Positions 36,171 through 48,135 of a DNA stretch of 64,000 bases are shown here, piece by piece (within the stretch, counting starts at the first letter, position 1; the number at the start of each line of letters is the position of its first letter). The DNA comes from Uranotaenia lowii. Lineage: Eukaryota > Arthropoda > Insecta > Diptera > Culicidae. The stretch spans positions 369,563,160 through 369,627,159 of the forward strand of contig NC_073692.1 in assembly GCF_029784155.1 (NCBI RefSeq), in the 5' to 3' direction. The notes under the pieces are model-generated. The model was not told where the DNA came from. It made no database searches and worked only from the letters and a program-made list of their open reading frames with translations. The position numbers were made by a program, and so were the translations under genes.

Positions 36171-39100
36171 CAAGTTTACAAGGCCCCCTAACGGGGCCTT
36201 TCTTACTCATCCAACCGTAGTAGGCCTCTAAATTGGTTCGGAATTTCTCCACTTGGTGAAAAGGGGCGGGTGCTAAAGAGGGCTTCTGAAATAGGATCCT
36301 TACCTTGCTTACTTATTTTTTTGTTCAACATAACCGATTGGTGATTGGAAACGGCCTTTTGTGAATCATTCTAGGGAAATATGGCCTTGTTCTGGCTAAT
36401 TAAGGGCGATTGTTTTGTTAAACAATATGTCGGATTTGATACTATGTGTTGTTAATTTGGTAATGATCCAACGGACAAAATTTAGAAGAAAAAAACAAGT
36501 TCAAATAACTGTTGAACAAAAGATGAAAAACCGTTAGTAATCAAATTCATCAAATTGCCTACCCAAAATATCGTTAGGAAAGTGCAGTAGTTGAACTGAG
36601 AAGATCTTAGCAATATTTTAAGGATTGATTGTTTTTTGTAGGAAAATCTAAAAAAAAATATCAGTTTATTAAATGGATGGACGATTGATCAGTTCTTACG
36701 GTGTCTCTGGGAGAAAAATTTATTTTTCGAAGATAAGCAGAGCTCATTTTAGCACCATTCGAAAGCTGGGACTTCCCCCTTTCATTTGAGCCCGAATTTG
36801 AAATAATCAATTGGAGGTTCTAGAACATTTAATTTTTTTTTTTTTTTGAAGATTTTTTAACCTTTTAAATTGTTTTTTACATGGATAAATCATACTCATC
36901 ACATCACTATTAAAACATTTGCAGTCTTACCTCAAGCGTTATTTGTAATTCAAATTCATATGTCAATAACATTATCTAATAGGAAAATTTCCTGATCCCA
37001 ACTTTGTCAAAGACATCAAACTAATACAAATTTAGAGAAAAGAGTTGTAATTTCGCAAACAGAGTGATAATTATTTCACTTGAAAAATCCTATTTAACTT
37101 CTTATATCTGATTGTACTAAGATCAGAAATAGTATCCTGACGACTTACATAGTTATTGGTTGTAGAGTTTTTAAATGTTCAAGATGGTTTAATTACATTA
37201 AAAATCAATCTTTTACAAAATCAGGAAAATCTGAAGTAAAGAGCATTCATGGGATTTTACTATGATAAAATATGGCTCCTGCTTTACTTGAAAATTTTGT
37301 AACTCATTTCATACTTTGAGCAAAGTATCATCTTGAATATGTGCAAAATCTAGGTTAATGAATGAAGACTAATTATTTTAAGTATTTCAAGCCACTGCAA
37401 CAAATTCTATTATTGACAAGATGTTATTTTTGAGAATGAGAATGAGAAAAAAAACATTCCAAAGATAACCAAAAATGCAAAAATCCACGGACAAATATTT
37501 GCAGTGTTCTATACAGAATACTATTTACCAGATAAAAATCCGCGTTTTTGAATTTCATCAAATAAATTTGAATAAAAAACAAATATTTTCGTTGATTTAA
37601 ACAAATGCAAAACTCATAGAAAACAAAATTAAAAATCAAAAATTTAAGTACAGTCAACCAACTAACCAACTTGATTAAGTGATCAACTTTGTCGAAGTTA
37701 CAGTTTTCTCTTTGAGTATATTGAGTATTTAAAAAGGTTTTAAACGCCTTTTTGTGATGTCAGAAATAAATTTTATTAGCATTTTCAATTTCATTTTTAA
37801 AAAATTGTCGAATGATATTTTTGCAAGCATTGAATCTCTGAAATAAGAAAATCTAGGCCAAATCTTGATCCTTCATGAAACAAAGGATGATAAAAAGATC
37901 AGTATTTCTCGCGTGAGTTTTCATTACGTCGTATGAAACATGTTAAGAATTCACAGAAAACTGCTGCAAAAGTTATCAAAAAAACTTTAAAATTAGTATT
38001 TTACATATAGAATATGTTGTCCAGGCTACAAATATTCTAAACGTAAAGAAGTTGCGACTAGTTTATGTCAATTTATTTTTATATTTTCGTAATAAAACTG
38101 TTAGTTAACATTTTTTTATACGACGTAATAAAAGCTCTCGCGAGATATGATTTTTTTATATTATGCCTCTATCCGCGATGCCAGGTAAATGTTTGACGTT
38201 TTGTAGTTAGGAAAAAAGGTAAACAAAAGGGTGTAAATTTTCGATGAATTTAAAAATCATTTTAGTACGGCTTTTTACTTCAGAGATCTCTTAAAAAGTA
38301 AGTAAAATCAACTTTTAGGTCTTCTTTCAGTGTTTTAAATATTTTTTGGTAAAATATTGATAGCTACTAAGCGATAAATTGAGTTTCAAAAACTGGTGTT
38401 TTTCTCGCGATTGAAAACACACCTAAGTATTGTAAAAGTTTTTGAATGAAAAAGTGATAATTTCACAAAAACATTCATTCAAAAAAATTGTTGGAGATAT
38501 TTGTAAGCTAAATTTACGAAAGTTCTGTTTTGGAAAGCATTCTAACAAGGAAAAAACCTGGTTGAAAAAACTGAAATTTTATCCTGTTTTCTGTTGACCA
38601 AAGTAACAAATTTTATGGCTTTTTCTTGAATCAATGGAGTGTTTGAGTTGTTTTTGTACTGGAAGAAGCTTTAAAATGATTTAGATTTTTAATAGATTTA
38701 TTTAAGAGTGGTATTTCATTTATGAAAAATGTAATTCTGGAATGTCTGCTGATATGTGAGAGCTGTTTGCACATTTTTCGAAAATTTTTGTTAAAAAATC
38801 AAATGTATTTCTGTCGGCGTGTCTTGCAAGTACCTTTTCATGACAAAATTTTGCCCAATAATTATTAAAAAATAACATTAGGAACAAATTCCCTTTTAAT
38901 TATATGCCTGTTCCTTAAAGCTTCCCAAATTCTCTAAACTCTTGTATGGAGCACTTTGTAGCGCTACTGTCTGGTTAATATCTCGGATTGTGTTTTGGTT
39001 GTGAGCCTACTTTCGATTACTTTGATTCAGTTTATATTATATATGATGTTTAATGGCAATGATATTTCAATATATCCCAATTATTCATTTTCGAATTTCA

Positions 39101-40382
39101 TAAATAATTTTTTAGGTTATGAAATGGCTTTTCGATCTTATAGGTAAATGATTAACACTTTTATTTGTGCTTCATCCAACGTTTCAAATACTATGTATTC
39201 TTTTTCAAGGAACTAAAATTGAATAGGAAAGCATAAAACATATTTCTTATGATTAACAATTTAATATTAATCACTTACTCGGACATAACTGTTATCGTCC
39301 AAAACAGATCCGCTGGATTCAAATCTTTATCATCCCGGTCGGAAAAATTATTTGATAGAAATTATGGCTCATTTTTACAATCATATTGATAACTAATTTT
39401 TCAATGATGGCTGCTAATCAATTAAAAATCTGAGTTATGATCCTGAAATCAAAATTCTATTATTTTTTTCTAATTCATTTACTCGCTTTAATTCTGAAAT
39501 CAAAGATCAAGATCAGAATCAATTATTTGTTGCAATATTTTGATTTTGTTTTTGGATTCATAATATTCTTTTCATCATAAAAATATTTAAAACTACAAAA
39601 AACCTAAAAGGCAGCTTACGATAAAAATTGCCAACAATGATATTTTTTTTATTATTTGGATTGATTGGTTAAAGTTAAAATAATATTTTGAATTTTGTTT
39701 CCGAACTTTGCAAAATAATATTTTGAATTTTGTTTCTTTACTCCAATCATATCCTCAATATTGTTTCCAGAACATTGACACAATAGTAATTTAAATTTAA
39801 AGTTTCATATTATGATTTTTTTTATCTTATGTTTTATAATATGTTCAATGGTAATGATATTTTAATATATCCCAACAGAGCAATTGCCGGCAAATGCAAA
39901 CTATGCCCTTATCATCAAAAATTTTCTAAAAAAAACATCTTAACCAAATAATTGAAAACTCCCCGTATCTTTATCAGTTTTATACTGGTTGATAAAACGT
40001 TTCTTTATTTTCTTGAACGAAAACTGGACGATTTACCTTCATTTCCTTCATAGAAGTATTTCGATCAAACAAATGGTTTTTGAGATACAAGCATTCGTAA
40101 TTGTCCCATTTCTAAATCAATATAACCGCTTTATAATCGAAACAAAAAAAAACTTTCATTACGAAATGAAAAAAGTGACAAAAATATAAAATATATGTAA
40201 AAAATATTATGTTTAAACAACATAATGAAAAAAATTTAAAAAATTTATAAAAAGTTTCAAAAAACTCAAAAAAATATATAAAAACAAAAAAACTATCCTA
40301 AATATATTTTTTTAATTCATAAAAAACTAAGGAAAAATTATCAAAAACATAATAAAAAATAAAAAAATAATTATAAAAAGTA
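36171..40382. other. Long AT-rich unassigned stretch
   Basis: No gene is recognised. A perfect hairpin lies at 36180-36200 (aaggcccc/ggggcctt). Strings near 38992-39030 (gttgtgagcctac, cgatta-tttgattcag) echo the element at 29511-29892. The rest is low complexity. Confidence 0.45.
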
Positions 40383-40839
40383 TGGGAGAGTGGGGAATCG
40401 TGGGCCACTTTTATTCGTTGTTCCATAACTTCTTTATTATAAAAGATAAAATGAAAATAAAAAATGGCATGATTTTCTACATTTTCAGGTATCATAAGGT
40501 TTTTTTTTTTAAATTTTGATAAGTGATTTTCCCCAAATTCTGACTGTTTTAAAAAAAGCAATATTTTTTGGACTTTGAAAAATGGTGGGGAATCGTGGGG
40601 CACTAAATCCAAATTGACCAAATAACATGCAAAGATTATGAGTTGACCCAAAACTGTGATTTCATAATTCATTTCGTTATTTTAAAGCAATTTCAGATGA
40701 TGTAATAAAAAATAGAGCTGTGTGGGATCGAATAGATTCCAAAACCTGGCTCGCGATCGTTTTGGCAAAATTTCTTATAAGGGATGGACAAAATATTTTT
40801 CATAACTCTTCATTTGGCATAAGAAAACTTTACAGATAG
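40383..40839. mobile_element. Truncated copy of the GGGAGAGTGGGGAATC MITE
   Basis: The left end tgggagagtggggaatcg follows TA at 40381-40382. About 457 bp run parallel to 13717-14175 with scattered differences. The copy stops at 40839, exactly where the gypsy LTR begins (TGTGATATTTCC), so the retrotransposon inserted into this MITE or replaced its right half. Confidence 0.75.
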
Positions 40840-40985
40840 TGTGATATTTCCGTTTTTATTACACAATAACCTCGTCCAAATACTTAGGCACTACAAGACC
40901 ACATCGTCCTTTATTTATCAGCTTACACTCTAAAACTCAACTCCCCATACATGCTCATCTCAAAACCCCACATTCTCCCCTTACA
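40840..40985 (-). repeat. Gypsy LTR (146 bp), 3' copy
   Basis: Read on the minus strand it starts TGTAAGGGGAGAATGTGG at 40985 and ends GGAAATATCACA at 40840, giving TG...CA termini. It begins 16 bases after the pol stop codon at 41002. The length is short but acceptable for a gypsy-type element. No matching second LTR was seen in the window. Confidence 0.65.
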
Positions 40986-41001
40986 ATGGATCAAACAAAT
41001 T

Positions 41002-42774
41002 TTATTCAACACTAGCTGTATTCAAATATCTCTCCGGTCGCTTAATGAGACGACGTTTCGTAGTTCCTGTTTTTGTTTCCAGATGTCTCTTCTTGCAGTT
41101 GACGTCTGAATCGCATGGTTGGTAACGTTGGTTTTCAGTTTGTGATGTTGAATCTGATTTATCAACATCCTTGATTACACTTTCTTGATCCATTCCATCA
41201 AGCTCCTTCTGATGTGTTCGTTCTCCAGATATCTCAATATTTTCTCCAACCTCCTTTCTTTCGACAAACTTCTTCAAAACCTTCACGTTCCGCTCTGATA
41301 TTCTACCTGTACCCATGTCCTTTATGGTAGCGCGGCCTGCTCCTGTTACTTGAATGACCTTGTAAAATATATTCTTGTAAAATGGTTCCGCCTTATCTCG
41401 CTTAGATTGTTCAACCAATACGATGTCCCCGATTTTTATATCAGAGTGCTGGGCTCCTCTTTTACGATCCTCTCTCTCATTTCGCACGAATTTAGCAATT
41501 TGGTCTCTATCTCGAAGTTCTTCGTCTGCAACTTGTCGCGAATCCGTGCGTGAATCCTTCCAATTTTGCTTTCCCAATCTCGCAATCGTAGCAATTTTGT
41601 TGATTCCTGAAAAAGAAAATACAAAAAGAGAATGATTGAGTTGGATGAAAAATTTCTTACAAATCTGAGGGAGAAATTCCTATATCTACATTTTTTTTTT
41701 GTTACCTTGCATGCTTCTTTCAACCAATCCATTTTCGGTCGGATTAAGAGGCGTGCTATGAACCAATTTTATACCCCATACATTTTCTAGCCAGGATTTT
41801 AAATCTGCGCTGTTGAAAGGTGGCCCGTTATCCGCCTTCAGCTTCTTCGGTATGTAGTAAACTTTGAACAATCGTGTTAATGCCTTCTTCACAGATTCGG
41901 CATCAGTTTTGTCCATCGGAATAGCGACAAGGAATCTGGAGTAATTGTCCGTTAGTACCAACGCTTTCCAATTAAGAACGTCGGAGGCCGATGCGAAATC
42001 CATGGACACATAGTCCCAAGGATTCTGAGGAAGTTCGGTTAATGTTATTGGCTGAGGATGGCTGGTGGATGTTACCAGCTGGCATTCGGGACAACTCTTC
42101 ACATATTCTTCTACGGTTTTATCCATTCCCAACCACCAAAGACCTTGTCTAAGGAAGTTCTTCATGGTCGACATACCAGGGTGGCTTAGATGTGCTAATT
42201 TAAGTGCTCTAGTACGTAGTGTTGATGGTAATACAAGTTTTTCGTCTTTCATCAGCAAATCTCCCTGCATATACATATTTCCTTGAAACGCCTGGTACTT
42301 CAAAATTTCTTCGGGCCATTTTTCAGCAACGTTTAGATACTTAATCACTGTTTGTAGCTCGTCATCGACGGACAGTTCTTGCTTAACCTGACTATTCGTT
42401 AAAGCTAGTAGTTGATGACTCAGTACATTAGTATCAGCTGAAACGGAACACAGTTCGTGTGGCTCTTTAGTTTTGCCAAACTCAGGATCTTCCTTATGCA
42501 TACATATTCTAGAAGCCGCATCTGCTATGTTACTGTCTCCAGAGACATGTTCAAAATCGAAATCGTAATGGTTCATTCTCAAAAACCAGCCTTCCGCTCT
42601 AGACATTATTCGTTTGCCCATGTCTTTTCGATCTTTGGTTTTTATCATAAACATTAATGCTTCGCTGTCAGATCGTAAAATGAACCGCCGTCCAAGAAGG
42701 TAGTATGCAAATCGTTCCATTGCCCATATAATAGCAAGCGCCTCACGGTGAAGTTGTGGATACTTACTCTCTGA
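41002..42774 (-). pseudogene. Gypsy RNase H/integrase, with a 99-bp intron
   Basis: The 3' part of a gypsy polyprotein, which copies element RNA and joins the DNA copy to the genome. From the right it gives the end of RNase H (LHREALAIIWAMERFAYYLL, RSDSEALMFM, SNIADAASR). The integrase follows: an HHCC zinc finger (H near HPGMSTMKNF, then CPECQ), a catalytic core (MDFASASD, LTDNYSRFLVAI, KADNGPPFNS and the Glu in NPTENGLVERS) and a basic C-terminal domain (IKIGDIVLVEQ). A GT-AG intron at 41607-41705 interrupts the frame right after the core. It is split from its 5' half by the insertion at 42772, so the locus as a whole is dead. Confidence 0.85.
41607..41705 (-). other. Candidate spliceosomal intron in gypsy integrase
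   Basis: On the minus strand the 99-bp segment starts AAG/GTAAC at 41705 and ends with the pyrimidine-rich TTTTGTATTTTCTTTTTCAG at 41607, with a CTCAAT branch-like string about 40 bases upstream. Inside it all useful reading is lost (stop at 41686). Removing it joins the integrase core to its C-terminal domain in frame with no stop. This is inferred from sequence, not from transcripts. Confidence 0.75.
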
Positions 42775-43033
42775 AATTAATTTGCGGCTTTATCGGTGAG
42801 GGTTAAAGAGTTGAAATGAAAGACGGATAGAATATCAGAAGAAAATTCTAAGGTGGTGAAAAGAGCGAAGAGCATTTGAAATAGAAGCTTGACCACATAC
42901 TAAATTCTTTGTCCCACACCAATTAACTGTATTGAAGAAGTAGTACCCAATAGAGAAGGCACTACGTTTTTCGATACAGTTAATTATGGATGGTTCGACC
43001 GCCATGTGAATGCACATGTGTCGAACGGACAAA

Positions 43034-44703
43034 AAATTGTAACCGTTCGTTACCATCCATTAAAGTGTCTTCGACACATTACCTAATTTTGACCTACAAC
43101 CCTGACAATCATGACAGTCATAACAATCGCCACTCAAAAGCTCTCAAAGGATTCCTCCCATTTCACCTCCCTATCCAATCATTACGCAGCCACTTCTCTC
43201 ACAAGAGATGCCCATGGGCGTAGGACGAAAGCATTGGCTTTTGCGAGGAAGTGTTACCACCCGGTCAACGCCGCACACGTCAAATAAAATTGCCGACGTG
43301 GATGACAGTGTGGCGGTCGGATGAACTTTTTAACGCTTGCTCAATGTCGGCTTAGTTAGCGCAGATCCTTTCTGTTCGCGAACGCCTTAGAGTCAAGAAG
43401 TGCGCGCCGTGTGTAGATTGTAGAGTAGGAATTTGAGGTTAAAATGGTGTAAAAAAATTCTTAATAATATACTAAACTTGCAGGTTAAAAAACAGAAGAA
43501 CGGTCACAACTAACGTAATAACAGAAGAAACAATCACAAACAACAAGTTAAAAGTGGTTTTTTAAAACACAAGTGAGAGTTTCAAACAAATAGTACGGTT
43601 AGTTTGTTTTTTCAAAGAAAAAACATGCGGTTAAAAATTAACATAACTACTTTTCCTATGATCAATACAGTTGCAAATATCGTTTCTTAGTACAACAACG
43701 AAAACAGAAACAGTTAAAACGAATTTGTTAAGAAAAGGTAAAAAAAACTAGGTTATGATCCTTAAAAAAAACACATGCAATGACAAGTTGTGAAAAGAAA
43801 GTTTAAACAATGTATTTATATTAAACAGCAAAAAGTCCTCAAAACATTATAACAACGAAACACAGAAACAAGTTAAAACACGCAGTGAAGAAAAAGGTAA
43901 AAAAATTGTAATGTTTATAAATATTGTCAAAAATTGTTAAAAAAAACCATGCGGTTACAAACAAGTCGTCACAGGTATATTAATTTATTTGGTTAGGTCC
44001 AAAGGACCTTTTTCTTTCTAAATATAAACCCAACCTCAGGATCATCATCGGATGCCCGTTGTGGCCAAAAACCCGAAACCGGCGGCACAGAAGATATTGC
44101 GAACGGAAAGGAACCTTCGGTGGACATAACCCCAAAAACGTCACCGATCAACCAGCACCTAGACATCACCTGCATGACTCGGATTCAATCACCATTTCGG
44201 GACGCCGAAATTGGTGCGAATCTGCCAGAAACGACCAGAAACCGAGAATTCGGTTATGATTCTCCAGAAACCGCAAGTACCGAATGTGACGTGAAACTTG
44301 GGCTGCATTAGCCAATAAATGTTCTTCCCTTATTTTGTAAAACTAGCCATCCTGCCTAAGTATTTATTTTGAACGATTTACAACCATAGTTTGATTTGCC
44401 CTCGTATGTTTATCGTTTTCCCATGCCTCCCTCTGGAGTGTTCCGGACTTAGAATCTGCATCTTTGTTTAAGATTGGTAAATATTCGATAAAGGTTGGTA
44501 ACATGCGAGGTACCACTCGTAATAAGCTTTTATTTTCACTCCATCGTTTGGACACCACTGTTTGAGTCCCTTTTACTCAAGAGAAAGTAGCCCTGCGCGA
44601 TTGACAACCCGTAGAAAGTCCGACCCTGAATCCCACTCATTTCAACCAACTCCACCCACCAGCAAAAACCACCCACCCGCTGAGCAACCGCGAGTTACAA
44701 AAT
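43034..44703. mobile_element. Solo-LTR-like insertion, 1662 bp, 4-bp TSD
   Basis: The insert spans 43038-44699, starts TGTAAC and ends GTTACA, and is flanked by AAAT at 43034-43037 and 44700-44703. The intact 506-bp units show the uninterrupted site, so both ends are exact. TG...CA ends with a 4-bp TSD fit a solo LTR of a gypsy-type element. An AATAAA lies near 44313. No gag or pol is present, and the length is large for an LTR. It could instead be another non-autonomous element with the same ends. Confidence 0.7.
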
Positions 44704-44943
44704 TTAGCATGTGGTTGCTCTGTTAAGTCTTCTATTGTGCGTTATCGTTCGATCGATGGCTAGGTAGATTTCTTATTTTCGTTTTGTGCGCAAGTTCCAA
44801 CTGGATTGAGTTGTCGCCTACGGTCAACGGTCAGAAATCTTGGCCTAACTATTTTCGATTATTTGAACGATGTTTTGTAATTGATTTTTTATAGCCGAAT
44901 TATTTTTTTTATTATGAAGAGAAATCACCGTGAATTTGTTTTA

Positions 44944-45449
44944 TGAAATTAATTTGCGGCTTTATCGGTGAGGGTTAAAGAGTTGAAATGAAAGACGGAT
45001 AGAATATCAGAAGAAAATTCTAAGGTGGTGAAAAGAGCGAAGAGCATTTGAAATAGAAGCTTGACCACATACTAAATTCTTTGTCCCACACCAATTAACT
45101 GTATTGAAGAAGTAGTACCCAATAGAGAAGGCACTACGTTTTTCGATACAGTTAATTATGGATGGTTCGACCGCCATGTGAATGCACATGTGTCGAACGG
45201 ACAAAAAATTTAGCATGTGGTTGCTCTGTTAAGTCTTCTATTGTGCGTTATCGTTCGATCGATGGCTAGGTAGATTTCTTATTTTCGTTTTGTGCGCAAG
45301 TTCCAACTGGATTGAGTTGTCGCCTACGGTCAACGGTCAGAAATCTTGGCCTAACTATTTTCGATTATTTGAACGATGTTTTGTAATTGATTTTTTATAG
45401 CCGAATTATTTTTTTTATTATGAAGAGAAATCACCGTGAATTTGTTTTA
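44944..45449. repeat. 506-bp tandem unit, copy 2
   Basis: Starts tgaaattaatttgcgg. It contains a 12-bp inverted pair, aattaactgtat and atacagttaatt, about 60 bases apart. It is identical in layout to the units at 45450 and 42772. Confidence 0.9.
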
Positions 45450-45955
45450 TGAAATTAATTTGCGGCTTTATCGGTGAGGGTTAAAGAGTTGAAATGAAAG
45501 ACGGATAGAATATCAGAAGAAAATTCTAAGGTGGTGAAAAGAGCGAAGAGCATTTGAAATAGAAGCTTGACCACATACTAAATTCTTTGTCCCACACCAA
45601 TTAACTGTATTGAAGAAGTAGTACCCAATAGAGAAGGCACTACGTTTTTCGATACAGTTAATTATGGATGGTTCGACCGCCATGTGAATGCACATGTGTC
45701 GAACGGACAAAAAATTTAGCATGTGGTTGCTCTGTTAAGTCTTCTATTGTGCGTTATCGTTCGATCGATGGCTAGGTAGATTTCTTATTTTCGTTTTGTG
45801 CGCAAGTTCCAACTGGATTGAGTTGTCGCCTACGGTCAACGGTCAGAAATCTTGGCCTAACTATTTTCGATTATTTGAACGATGTTTTGTAATTGATTTT
45901 TTATAGCCGAATTATTTTTTTTATTATGAAGAGAAATCACCGTGAATTTGTTTTA
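45450..45955. repeat. 506-bp tandem unit, copy 3
   Basis: Same sequence as 44944-45449 at exactly 506 bp period. The following partial unit (45956-46049) breaks off at ggtgaaaagag, where the inverted arm begins. Confidence 0.9.
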
Positions 45956-46049
45956 TGAAATTAATTTGCGGCTTTATCGGTGAGGGTTAAAGAGTTGAAA
46001 TGAAAGACGGATAGAATATCAGAAGAAAATTCTAAGGTGGTGAAAAGAG

Positions 46050-46390
46050 GAACTTGCGCACAAAACGAAAATAAGAAATCTACCTAGCCATCGATCGAAC
46101 GATAACGCACAATAGAAGACTTAACAGAGCAACCACATGCTAAATTTTTTGTCCGTTCGACACATGTGCATTCACATGGCGGTCGAACCATCCATAATTA
46201 ACTGTATCGAAAAACGTAGTGCCTTCTCTATTGGGTACTACTTCTTCAATACAGTTAATTGGTGTGGGACAAAGAATTTAGTATGTGGTCAAGCTTCTAT
46301 TTCAAATGCTCTTCGCTCTTTTCACCACCTTAGAATTTTCTTCTGATATTCTATCCGTCTTTCATTTCAACTCTTTAACCCTCACCGATA
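46050..46390. repeat. Inverted arm of the foldback-like element
   Basis: Reverse complement of unit positions from about 20 to 360, ending ccctcaccgata. It lacks the outermost 19 bases found at the left end (tgaaattaatttgcggctt). Confidence 0.85.
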
Positions 46391-47095
46391 CTTACTCTCG
46401 GCAATTGTCAAGCTTTTCGAAGCACACGCGATAATACGCTTTTCGTTTGAAATAGTATCCACCTGTACCAGAACGGCACCGAGTCCCCAAGGAGAGGCAT
46501 CTGTATAAAGCAATGTATCGTCATGGTCACTGAAAAATCCTCGTTTAATCATATTTTCTTCAACGGCCAGCTTTAATTCATCGAAAGCTTTCTGGTGCTC
46601 ATCGCGCCAATCAAATTTGGTTCTTACTGTAAGCAAGTCACGCAGAGGCTTTGTTTTATGTGAGAAATGCTTTATAAATGGGCTTACGAACGTCAACATA
46701 CCAAGAAAACTACGCAGCTCTGATTGATCATTTGGTCTTCTGAAGAATTTAATGTCGGAAATCTTCTTAGCTTCTGGCAAAATACCAGTCCCGTCGATTT
46801 GAAATCCGAGAAAATTAATTGTAGTTTGGTTGTACATTGACTTTTCTTCATTTATTGTCAAATTGTTTGCATTAAGGACCTTTTTGATTTCCGCTACTAA
46901 AAATTGTAGTTGGGCCAAGTTCGATGCGTAGATCAGCAGATCATCAAGGTACACGATAACATTTCTACATTTCAGCAAGATCTTCTCCATAATCCGCTGA
47001 AGGTAATTAATTACCAAGATCAAGACCACATGACATACGGGGGGCAGAGGGTCAAGAAAGTGCAAATTTGGCGTTTCATAATATATGGATTCCAC
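46382..47095 (-). pseudogene. Gypsy reverse transcriptase/RNase H, 5' half of the split pol
   Basis: The minus-strand frame contains the catalytic box VYLDDLLIY, then FLGFQIDGTGI, LRSFLGMLTFV, TKPLRDLL, FDWRDEHQKAFDEL and the start of RNase H (LLYTDASPWGLGAVL, with ASKSLTIAESKY at the break). This order is typical for Ty3/gypsy pol. Upstream of about 47010 the expected fingers/palm motifs are not readable in any single frame, so the domain is truncated there. The break at 46390 continues at 42771 in the same codon once the foldback-like insertion is discounted. Confidence 0.85.
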
Positions 47096-47260
47096 CTTAC
47101 GAGAAATTTTCTCAGAAATTCAAATCTGCCGTCGGATTTGACCGGAGACATCTGAATTTAACCAGTAATGGGATTTTTTCTTTCAGCATGAAATTTCAAG
47201 TCATTGAAATCCCATAAAATATACTAAAAGGTTCTTATACACTAACATATTAAAAAGGAC

Positions 47261-48135
47261 TAGGGTAGATACTCTAGATTTCGACAGGAGCTAGTTTTCG
47301 ACAAAATTTTAATGAAAGGCTTATCTTTCTGTTTGGTAACTCAAGCTATCTATCTTCATATTTTTCTATTTTTGCTCTCCCACTTTAGTATACCTTGAAT
47401 AAAAAAATTCCTCCAAATAAGTTATTGAATAGTTGTAAATAAATAATTTAAAAGTAACATTCTAAATCACCCGTGAAATTCAATTCCAACGACCAAATAA
47501 GAATGATTTTGAATCACGAAAAACCCCCCTTTTAATTGATTAAAAGCAACATAAAAGAAATCAATGGAAAGGTTAAGGTTCTGAGATCAATCTTTTCGGA
47601 AATTTATTGAATATTTTTGCTAACATTTAATGAAATTTCAACTGTTTTTTGAGCTGTCGAAAACTAGCGCTGAAAATTCTCCCAATAATCTATTTTTCGA
47701 CACCCATCTTCTTCTGTATGTTTATACTGTTTCCATGGTATAAAAAACGCCGTGAAGTAGACAAGCAATTCCAATACGCAAATATTCATGTTGCTGAACT
47801 AACAAAGGAGGTGGAAATATGCTTGTCGAAAACTAAAACTTTTTGTGTCGAAAACTAAAACTTTTTGTGTCGAAAACTAAAACTTTTTGTGTCGAAAACT
47901 AAAATTGAATGTCGAAAACTAGATCATCGAGAGGTTTTAGTAAAAGGCTAATAAAAACGTTGTTTTGAAACTTTTGATCAATAAAAAAGGTAGAGAATGA
48001 AGAAAAAAATCTGATTCATATAACCAATCACATTTGAAATGAAGACCTTTAGTCAAAAATTAACTAAATAATTTATTTACATGGTTTTTCTGACAAATCA
48101 AGCCAAAACTGTCGAAATCTAGGTATTTTACCCTA
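47261..48135. mobile_element. TA MITE nested in the TIR element
   Basis: The element spans 47263-48133. GGGTAGATACTCTAGATTTC at the left is mirrored at the right end (gaaatctaggtattttaccc), with TA on each side. A 22-bp tandem array lies inside. The flanks also share an imperfect direct repeat, taacatatt(tt)aaaaaggacta, at 47243-47262 and about 48148-48168, so the true duplication may be longer than TA. Confidence 0.65.
47823..47935. repeat. 22-bp tandem repeat
   Basis: About four to five copies of gtcgaaaactaaaacttttt plus gt; the last ones are degenerate. A related gttttcgac occurs near 47292. It lies within the TA MITE and has no spacers of the CRISPR type. Confidence 0.85.

Larger units (their letters stand above)
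42759..46399. mobile_element. Foldback-like element of 506-bp tandem units plus an inverted arm
   Basis: The element spans 42772-46386 (right end ambiguous up to 46390). Host bases gatacttactctc occur at 42759-42771 and 46387-46399, so the TSD is 9-13 bp. It consists of a first unit (42772-44943, containing a 1.66-kb insertion), full units at 44944-45449 and 45450-45955, a partial unit to about 46049, and an inverted copy of about the first 360 bases of a unit at 46050-46390. Units are essentially identical. Tandem repeats inside long inverted ends recall Foldback (FB) or MULE-type foldback elements. No transposase is encoded. Confidence 0.75.
40840..47100 (-). mobile_element. Ty3/gypsy LTR retrotransposon, 5'-deleted and split
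   Basis: On the minus strand the order is reverse transcriptase (47095-46382), RNase H, integrase (to 41002) and an LTR. Only one LTR is visible. Gag, protease and the first half of the reverse transcriptase are missing to the right of about 47100. A foldback-like element at 42772-46390 interrupts the RNase H region, with the host bases gatacttactctc on both sides. The pol sequence is otherwise largely open. Confidence 0.85.

Noticed and set aside
36180..36200. GC hairpin followed by T-rich DNA as a rho-independent terminator
   Set aside because: The context is eukaryotic and no gene ends here. It is a perfect short palindrome without other support.
45007..45216. Identical 69-codon minus-strand frames repeated in each 506-bp unit and, inverted, at 46137-46346
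   Set aside because: They are identical because the repeat units are identical. Composition and lack of any known motif argue against a real peptide.
47823..47935. CRISPR-like array
   Set aside because: The repeats are head to tail with no variable spacers, inside a MITE.
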